The translations under genes were made by a program, and so were the position numbers. This document shows, piece after piece, positions 57,144 through 64,000 of a stretch of DNA of 64,000 nucleotides. The stretch's first letter is position 1, and each line of letters starts with the position of its first letter. The DNA comes from Muntiacus reevesi (Eukaryota > Chordata > Mammalia > Artiodactyla > Cervidae). The stretch lies in contig NC_089250.1 in NCBI RefSeq assembly GCF_963930625.1, positions 125,812,663 to 125,876,662 of the forward strand, read 5' to 3'. The notes below the pieces were generated by a model, which ran no database searches, was not told where the DNA came from, and saw only the letters and a program-made list of their open reading frames with translations.

Positions 57144-57149
57144 GTGGAT

Positions 57150-57558
57150 CATAAAGACAGTTGGACCATAAAGAGGGCTGAGCATCAAAGAACTGACGCT
57201 TTCAAACTGTGGTGCTGGAGGAGTCTTGAGTCTCTTGGACAGCAAGGAGATCAAACCAGTCAATCCTAAAGGAAATCAACTCTAAATATTCATTGGAAGA
57301 ACTGATGCTGAAGTTGAAGCTTCAATAGTTTGGCCACCCATGGGAAAAGTCAACTCATTGAAAAAGACCCTGATGCTGGGAAAGATTGAAGGCAGGAGGA
57401 GAAGGGGGCAACAGAGGATGAGATGGTTAGAAGGCATCATCAACTCAGTGGGCATCAGTTGAGCAAACTCTTGGAGATAGTGAAGGGCAGGGAACCCTGG
57501 TGTGCTGGAGTCCGTGGGGTCGCAGAGTAGGACACAACTGAGTCATTGAACAACAACC
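57150..57558 (+). mobile_element. BovB LINE 3' fragment joined to the SINE
   Basis: From 'ggaccataaagagggctgag' to 'gagtcattgaacaacaacc'. It abuts the truncated SINE with only about 6 bases between, so the two may have entered together or one may have landed in the other. Confidence 0.92.
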
Positions 57559-57559
57559 T

Positions 57560-57785
57560 TAAAGAGGTGTTTGAAACTTGCCCTAATTGCCTCCAGAATA
57601 CCCCAACACTCACCCCCACCAACCAAGGTCAAGGGAGTAAACCCTACTCAGTGTAGAAGCACATTTCCAGGTCAAGAATGGCAAGCTGATTTTACAGTAA
57701 AGCCCTGGGCACAAAGACGTTTTAGATAGATATTTACTATTTTTACCTGACATATTTTCAACTGAATGGAGGCATTCCACATCAT
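57560..57785 (+). pseudogene. ERV1 pol remnant: integrase zinc finger end and core start
   Basis: Resumes after the BovB with the cysteine pair CPNC (57579-57590) of the HHCC finger. Then GQEWQADFT (57670-57696) gives the first aspartate of the integrase core, and a decayed 'MEAFH' block lies near 57765-57780. Stops interrupt it. The provirus is lost after about 57785: no envelope or 3' LTR is seen. Confidence 0.75.
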
Positions 57786-57900
57786 AATTGAGACAACCTC
57801 CATAACCATATAAGTCAATTTTATTATAAATCTCTACTCATACATGTTCTATTGATTCTGTTTCTCTGGAGAACCCAGACTCATACTTATGGAGCTTAAA
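57786..57900. repeat. Ancient LTR-like relic
   Basis: 'gattctgtttctctggagaa' followed by 'cccagactcatac' resembles the end of an old mammalian LTR. It marks the abrupt end of the ERV1 integrase. Family not named. Confidence 0.4.
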
Positions 57901-58669
57901 GGAATTGAGCTATGAGAAAAAATTTTCTCAATTATTTTTCAAATCTCTCTAATTATATTTTGATTCTTCAAAAATAAACTCCCAAATCTCCACTTCAGCT
58001 CTTGTTGAACTTCCCATCTTATCTTTTTCCTGTATTTCAAGAAATGGATCCCTGTAGAGTTTGACTGGTTCTGAGTGATGGAAAGAGTTGAAAATTAGAC
58101 TTGATTTCATTATTTCTTTTTCTGTGTGTGTTTGTTTTTTCCATGAGGGAGATGCCTCTCACTTCACAAGCATTGCATGTAATATTAATAACACATGCAT
58201 ACATGCAATGTTGTTAATTTTTTTTAGAGAACATACTCAATTATTTTATATATTTTGCTGTTATAACTGGTCTCATAGAGTTTACTGAATTAAATCATTT
58301 TTCCTACCCTCTAATTTATTTATTAGAATTCTAGAATTTTGAGAAGAAGAATGTTATTGCTCTTAAAATCATAAGGATGAATGGCAGAAAAGTAAATCTG
58401 GGTACAAGAAACACATCAACCCAACTTTCCTCTTTTCATTCTATATCAAAACTGACTTTTTTTTTTTTTTAATTTAGTTTTATTCTAAACCAAGACTGAA
58501 TTTTTCATTTTCAGTCCATGGTATTCAGAAATTAGGGCAAGGTTCAAGAAGGTAATTGGGAGGAAAGCACCACCTTTTATAAGGCGTACTCTCATACTTA
58601 GCAATAACACAACATTTTCTCTCAGTGTTTAACAAAATAAAAATTTATTGAATTTCTCATTTTCAATCA
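57901..58669. other. Unassigned sequence
   Basis: AT-rich, T-run at 58459-58470, nothing recognised. Confidence 0.4.
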
Positions 58670-58768
58670 TTCCCTAATAGGATATGAAGTACATAAAGGA
58701 AGGAAGTTTGTCTCTTTTGTTCACTGATGAATCCTCATAAACTCGGAGAGAATTTGGACTATATTAAA
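58670..58768 (+). repeat. L2-like 3' relic
   Basis: 'tgtctcttttgttcactgat' with 'gaatcctcataaac' fits the L2 3' end weakly. Confidence 0.4.
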
Positions 58769-58770
58769 TA

Positions 58771-59083
58771 CAGGCATTTCTTGGTGATATTGAGGGCTCA
58801 GTTCCAGAGCACTGCAATCAAATGAGTATTGCAATAGTGCAAATTGCACGATTTTGTTTTCCTAGTTCATATAAAATTTATGCTATACTGTAGTCTATTA
58901 AAGATGCAAAATCATCATGTCTTTAAACACCATGTACATACCTTAGTTAAAAAATAATGGTTTCAGAAAACTAGTGATGACAGACTTGCTACATGTACGG
59001 TGGCCACAAATATCTAATTTGTAAAATATACAACATCAGTAAAGCATAATAAAGCAAAGCACAATAAAAATGAGGTATTCCTA
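58771..59083. mobile_element. Tigger-like nonautonomous DNA transposon
   Basis: 313 bases with imperfect terminal inverted repeats: 'caggcatttcttggtgatat' at the left, and 'caataaaaatgaggtattcc' at the right. TA lies on both sides (58769-58770 and 59084-59085), the target duplication of Tc1/mariner-type elements. Internal 'taaagcataataaagcaaag' fits the subterminal Tigger sequence. No transposase frame. The family call is from memory of the Tigger termini. Confidence 0.75.
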
Positions 59084-59085
59084 TA

Positions 59086-59392
59086 CTTAATATGTGTTAA
59101 TGATTGATTCATTGTCTGACAGAATCTATGCAGAATAAATAAAGTAAAATTTTGGGAAGCTGTAAGAAGCCGGATTCTACTTTGCTAGATGAATCATGGG
59201 AGTGTAATCTGAGCAGTACCACACAGAAGATGAACATGCAAATTGTCATTGCTTTTCTCTGTAATTTATAAAAATGGCATCAATATAATTATAATTTATT
59301 CTATTTTAAAATATAATTGAATAATGAAACTAGACAATAATCATCAATGGGCATTGATATCACAAAAAAGTGAAACAACTAGATAATATTTA
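59086..59392. other. Unassigned sequence
   Basis: Nothing recognised. Confidence 0.4.
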
Positions 59393-60531
59393 TCAAATTG
59401 ACAACATCCATTGGATTATCAAAAAAGCAAGAGAGCTCCAGAAAAACTTCTATTTCTGCTTTATTGATTATGCCAAAGCCTTTGACTGTGTGGATCACAA
59501 TAAACTGTGGAAAATTCTGAAAAAGATGGGAATACCAGACCACCTGACCTGCCTCTTGAGAAATCTGTATGCAGGTCAGGAAGCAACAGTTAGAACTGGA
59601 CATGGAACAACAGACTAGTTCCAAATTGCAAAAGGAGTATGTCAAGACTGTATATTGTCACCTTGCTTATTAAACTTATATACAGAGTACATCATGAGAA
59701 ACGCTGAGCTGGATGAAGCACAAGCTGAAATCAAGATTGCCAACAGAAATATCAATAACCTCAGATATGCAGATAACACCACCCTTATGGAAGAAAGTGA
59801 AGAAGAAATGAAGAGTCTCTTGATGAAAGTGGAAGAGGAGAGTGAAAAAGTTGGCTTATAATTCAACATTCAGAAAACTAAGATCATGGCATCTGGTTCC
59901 ATCACTTCATGGCAAATAGATGGGGAAACAGTGACAGACTTTATTTTGGGGGGGCTCCAAAATCACTGCAGATGGTGACCATGGCCATGAAATTAAAAGA
60001 TGCTTACTTCTTGGAAGGAAAGTTATGACCAACCTAGACAGCATATTAAAAAGCAGAGACATTACTTTGTCAACAAAGGTCCATCTAGTAAAGGTTACGG
60101 TTTTTCCAGGTGTCATGTTTGGATGTGAGAGTTGGACTATAAAGAAAGCTGAGGGCTGAAGAATTAATGCTTTGAACTGTGGTGTTGGAGAAGACTCTTG
60201 AGAGTCCCTTGGACTGCAAGGAGATCCAACCAGTCCACCCTAAAGGAGATCAATCCTGCGTGTTCATTGCAAGGACTGATGTTGAAGCTGAAACTCCAGT
60301 ATTTTGGCCACCTGATGCAAAGAGCTGATTCATTTGAAAAGACCCTTATGCTGGGAAAGATTGAGGGTAGGAGGAGAAGGGGACGACAGGATGAGATGGT
60401 TGGATGGCATCACCGACTCAATGGACATGAGTTTGAGGAAGCTCCGGGAGTTGGTGATGGACAGGGAGGCCTGGTGTGCTACAGTCCATGTGGTCGCAAC
60501 GAGTCGGACACGACTAAACTGAACTGAACTG
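59393..60531 (+). mobile_element. BovB LINE, left partner of a palindrome
   Basis: Frame 59370-59618 encodes IIKKARELQKNFYFCF and MGIPDHLTCLLRNLYAGQ. 59655-59861 carries the RT box as RYADNTT (second aspartate to asparagine). 60198-60527 reads the C-terminal blocks. It has the G-rich 'attttgggggg' variant. It ends 'ctaaactgaactgaactg' and its last about 420 bases are inverted at 60557-60998. Confidence 0.96.
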
Positions 60532-60556
60532 ATTGATGTACATAATACCAGTATTC

Positions 60557-60998
60557 TTCAGTTCAATTCAGCTCAGTTCAGTTCAGTTGCACAGTCGTGT
60601 CCGACTCATTGCGACCACATGGACTGTAGCACACCAGGCCTCCCTGTCCATCCCAACTCCTGGAGTTTACTCAAACCCATGCCCATCAAGTCGGTGATGC
60701 CATCCAGCCATCTCATCCTCTGTCGTCCCCTTCTCCTCCTGCCCCCAATTCGTCCCAGCATCAGGGTCTTTTCCAATGAGTCAACTCTTCGCATGAGGTG
60801 GCCAAAGTACTGGAGTTTCAGCCTCAGCATCAGTCCTTCCAATGAACACCCAGAACTGATCTCCTTTAGGATGGACTGGTTGGATCTCCTTGTAGTCCAA
60901 GGGACTCTCAAGAATCTTCTCCAACACCACAGTTCAAAAGCATCAGTTTTTCAACGCTCAACTTTCTTCACAGTCCAACTCTCACATCCATACATGAC
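60557..60998 (-). mobile_element. BovB LINE 3' fragment (antisense), right partner of a palindrome
   Basis: Minus frame 60911-60606 reads the BovB C-terminal blocks (SNQSILKEISSGCSLEG, LKLQYFGHLMRRVDS, GRRRRGRQRMRWLDGITDLM) with little damage. It is separated from the previous BovB by about 25 bases. accagtat at 60547-60554 and 61006-61013 may be the target duplication. Confidence 0.96.
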
Positions 60999-61619
60999 AT
61001 TCACCACCAGTATGGTATAGTATACCAAAAAGAAAAGAAAAAAGAAAAAAAAAAGGCAAAAACCCTGAAACAAATAGACTATATCTAAATCTCACAGTTT
61101 AGAGAAAATGCAAGGAGGTAGAACATATAAAATGTTACTCCAAAGCATGTGATTAGGAAAACTCAAAATATAAGAACACTATAGGAAAGATGATCTAATT
61201 TGAATAGCTTAATTAAAACAGGAAAAAGGGGAAAAAAACATTTGTTAAGCAGAGACTTAGCTAAATGCTAGTACATGAACTTTGTTTGAACAAAAATGGG
61301 AAAATTCAAACTTTGGCAGCATACTTAACTGTATCAATTGCTTATATTTTACTTCCAGTTAAAAAATATTACTATAGTTATGCTATCTTAGAATTAAGCT
61401 CAAAACAACCCAGTTTAGAAGCATAAAACAAACTGTGGATTTTTTTTTTTTTTGATAGCTTGGTAATGACTATATGAAGGTTCATTATCCTATTTGTTTT
61501 AGTTTTGTTTATGTTTGAAGTTTTTCCACTGAAGGACAAATATAATACTAGCAGTATGATTGCTACCATTATCTTCATTGGGGAGAAGCTTATTAGGAAA
61601 TTAGCTGTATAGGAAATTT
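60999..61619. other. Unassigned sequence with A-rich and T-rich runs
   Basis: A purine-rich run at 61027-61058 and a T-run at 61440-61453. No gene seen. Confidence 0.4.
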
Positions 61620-61774
61620 TCATATATATATATATACACACACACACATATACACAGGCTTCCCAGGTGGCACTAGTGGTAAAGAACCTGCCTGCCAATT
61701 CAGAAGATGTAAGAGACTTGGGTTCAATCCTACACACACACACACACACACATGTGTGTGTGTGTGTGTGTGTA

Positions 61775-61808
<34 letters not shown>
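61620..61808. repeat. Compound TA/CA/TG microsatellite
   Basis: (TA)n and (CA)n at 61622-61655, then a SINE head, then (CA)n(TG)n at 61731-61774 and (TG)n(TA)n to about 61808. 61731-61774 is a perfect 44-bp palindrome without a loop. Confidence 0.95.
61657..61730 (+). mobile_element. Isolated tRNA-like head of a Bov-tA SINE
   Basis: 74 bases, 'ggcttcccaggtggcactag' to 'cttgggttcaatcc', with an A-box-like 'tggcactagtgg' and a B-box-like 'ggttcaatcc'. It ends right after the B box with no Bov-A body. Confidence 0.9.
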
Positions 61809-61810
<2 letters not shown>

Positions 61811-61814
61811 TTCT

Positions 61815-63457
61815 GGGCTTCATGAATAATGATTCTGGAAATGGGAAAGTTTCCTTATTATTAAAATAAACAACTCTTCTGGCAATTTTAATGCATTGCC
61901 AGAAAATTAAAATTAATTAAATCTAAACTTCCCCATTTAACATCTAGTTTACAGAAAACAGAAGAGGCATGGGAACCTGTTAAATAACACCCTGAGTATG
62001 CAGTCGACAAAATTCACAATGAGGGAATTTTACAGTATAATTGATGCAGTATTTTTCAAAAGCATTGTAACAAACAGAAGGCAGTGGTTGAGTAGAGACA
62101 TCAGCGAAATGCAATATGTAATGGTTTAATCAATTCAGACAGTATTCTCATCTCTTGGGGGGGAAAATAGACAAAAGAAAGAAAATATTAGAAACTATTT
62201 TTTTCATTCTGATTATAATCATTCTAACCCTTAATTACCTTGTTTTCCTCCCAATAGAGACATATTTATGATCAAACCTTTATCTACTAAGTATTATCTG
62301 ACTTTCAGTAAGCCATATAACACCAAAGCGACACAACACGTAACACAACCTTACTTTTGTAGGAGGTATTCCCTTAGGGGAATCATATGCAGTAAATTGA
62401 GTAATAAACAACCTTGCTCAATGCCCAGGAGAAGAGAAACACTTTTTTTTTTTTTTTTTTCACAATGTCTCAAGGCCTTAGAGAAATGTCCAACATGTAG
62501 TAGGTTCTTAATGAATATTTGTTGAATAATTACATAAATTAAAAAAAAATGAGTCTTCTCATCATTAGTAAGCCTGAAACTTCTACAAGTGTAGCAGCAT
62601 GATGTCTTTCTTAGGAAATGAAGTGGTGATCTAATAACTAGCATAAGGAAAATTAAGTATACAAATTAAATACTGCTACATAACAAAAAACTCAAAACTT
62701 ACTAGTTGGAAGCAACAATAATTCATGTGACTCAGGAGTTCACAGCTCACCTGAGTTTGCTTATATAACCCGAGTTGTCAACTGTGCTGAATTTAAAAGT
62801 GATACACAATTTTTATATTAATTTGCATTGTTATATATTTACCTTATACTAAATATATTGTTCATATTTCAATTTTGTCACTTGGCTCAATGTATTTCAT
62901 TGTATTTAATTTTCCCTAGTATGCAATTTTCAAATAGATCATTGAAAAGATATGACTGTCAGTTGATGCATGAGCTGGACCTGGGCAATCGGAAGCCTCC
63001 TCACTCTCTCCCCTGTCCTTGGAGTGTATGTTCTGCCCCCAGTAAGAGCTATTTTAAGGATACAACGTTATAGAGAGTACCGTGTTGTTGAGACCATCTG
63101 AATGGTATATACAGACCTGTGTATAAACTTTTAAGATTCTGGCATGCAGTTGCAGAGATCTGCTCATCTTATGGCCACCCAAGACAAGTATAAAATATAA
63201 GTTTTCTTGCTTGTTAAACCTAACACCTAGCAATTTTGGGTGGTCTGCCTCTTTAGTCTCTTCCTCCCATTTGTGTTCAGGAGTCAGTTTTCAAACCAAC
63301 ACACAAGATCCTGCCTCTAAGTGTCATGTCTCTAGTTTAACCTTTAAAGTTTTACACAGTTTTTTTTTTTTTTTTTTGCTCCAACAATACTGATATAGTT
63401 AAGAATACCTTTTATTTTGGGTCTATCTAAAGCTTTCTCAGTAGTAGAATTACATGC
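61815..63457. other. Mostly unassigned, with an L2-like tail
   Basis: T-runs at 62443-62460 and 63361-63377. 62470-62540 ('tgtagtaggttcttaatgaa', 'tatttgttgaat') looks like an L2 or MIR end. No coding signal. Confidence 0.4.
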
Positions 63458-63612
63458 AGTTCAGCAGGAGTTCAATCACTGGGTCAAGAAGATCCCCTGA
63501 AGAAGAAATGGCAACCCATTCTAGTATTCTTGCCTGGGAAACCCCATGGACAGAGGAACCTGGCAGTCTACAATTACTGGGTTGCAAAAGAGTTTGACAC
63601 ATTCAGTGATTA
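63458..63612 (+). mobile_element. Bov-tA SINE, 5'-truncated
   Basis: From the B-box region 'aggagttcaatcactgggtc' through 'agaaatggcaacccattcta' to 'gagtttgacacattcagtga'. The A-box half is missing. Confidence 0.9.
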
Positions 63613-64000
63613 AACAACAATAAAAATTAGCCTGAATACCTTGTAAGAATTGTATTTTTTAGAATATCACACTTGGAGGTGCCCATCTATGCATCACTGA
63701 TGATTTTATTATTGATTGACTGTTTGATTTCTTAACTTTGTAGGTATAATTTTTCCCCCATGAAACTTCTTAATGATCTATAGGGTGACATTTTAAAATC
63801 ATGTAAGGCATATTATTGTTTATTATTTTATTTTCTAAGTCTATTGCTTTTTTATTATTATGCGATATTTTCTCAATTTCCAATATTTTGCTTTGAGCTC
63901 TATTTTCATCCTAAAATATTTTTGCTACTTCAGATTTTATAAATCATTGATTAATTAATAATTATTGATTTCTTGGATGAAATGTTCAATTTGCTATTTT
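63613..64000. other. Unassigned AT-rich sequence
   Basis: No feature recognised up to the window end. Confidence 0.4.

Overview
This window is mammalian nuclear DNA from a ruminant, almost certainly a bovid. The evidence is the repeat content: RTE-type BovB LINE fragments, the tRNA-headed SINE Bov-tA and its relative Bov-A2, CHR-2-type SINEs and young ruminant L1 3' ends are all present many times on both strands. I cannot separate cattle, sheep or goat. I see no functional protein-coding gene, no exon/intron structure I would defend, no CpG island promoter, no rRNA or true tRNA gene and no CRISPR array. It reads as intergenic or deep intronic DNA made of nested transposon fossils. Nearly every long reading frame lies inside a repeat.

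Layout. 0.5-1.2 kb: antisense L1 3' end with a perfect 11-bp target-site duplication (TSD). 1.4-2.6 kb: a long inverted duplication. 3.3-5.8 kb: an internal antisense L1 ORF2 piece, a perfect 27-bp hairpin, then BovB. 6-9 kb: an unrecognised minus-strand reading frame, ancient L1 and LTR relics. 9.8-12.6 kb: tandem SINEs, then two opposed BovB copies. 13-24 kb: mostly quiet AT-rich DNA with MIR/L2 relics and scattered SINEs. 24-26.5 kb: a SINE cluster and a solo ruminant LTR. 26.7-29.1 kb: an ancient L1 interrupted by a young L1 with a 5' inversion (twin priming). 30.2-33.9 kb: the longest BovB, a short BovB and a sense L1 end. 34.7-37 kb: an ancient L1 containing a nested BovB and a CHR-2 SINE. 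38.7 kb: a very young L1 end. 41 kb: a processed pseudogene of ISCA1. 43.1-46.2 kb: three BovB copies in a row. 46.9-50.8 kb: SINEs. 51.1-57.8 kb: a decayed gammaretrovirus-like (ERV1) gag-pol, broken by stops and by at least four later insertions. 58.8 kb: a Tigger-like DNA-transposon remnant. 59.4-61.0 kb: two BovB copies tail to tail, forming a large palindrome. 61.6 kb: a compound CA/TG/TA microsatellite with an isolated tRNA-like SINE head.

The genes do not work together; the story is of insertion layers. Ancient elements (MIR, L2, old L1, Tigger, ERV1) are cut by BovB, then by SINEs and young L1s, and several layers can be ordered from TSDs. The points I rate highest are the BovB palindrome whose innermost segment shares private variants, the ERV1 nest, the inverted duplication near 2 kb, the twin-primed L1 and the ISCA1 retrocopy. 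I found no convincing new biological system.
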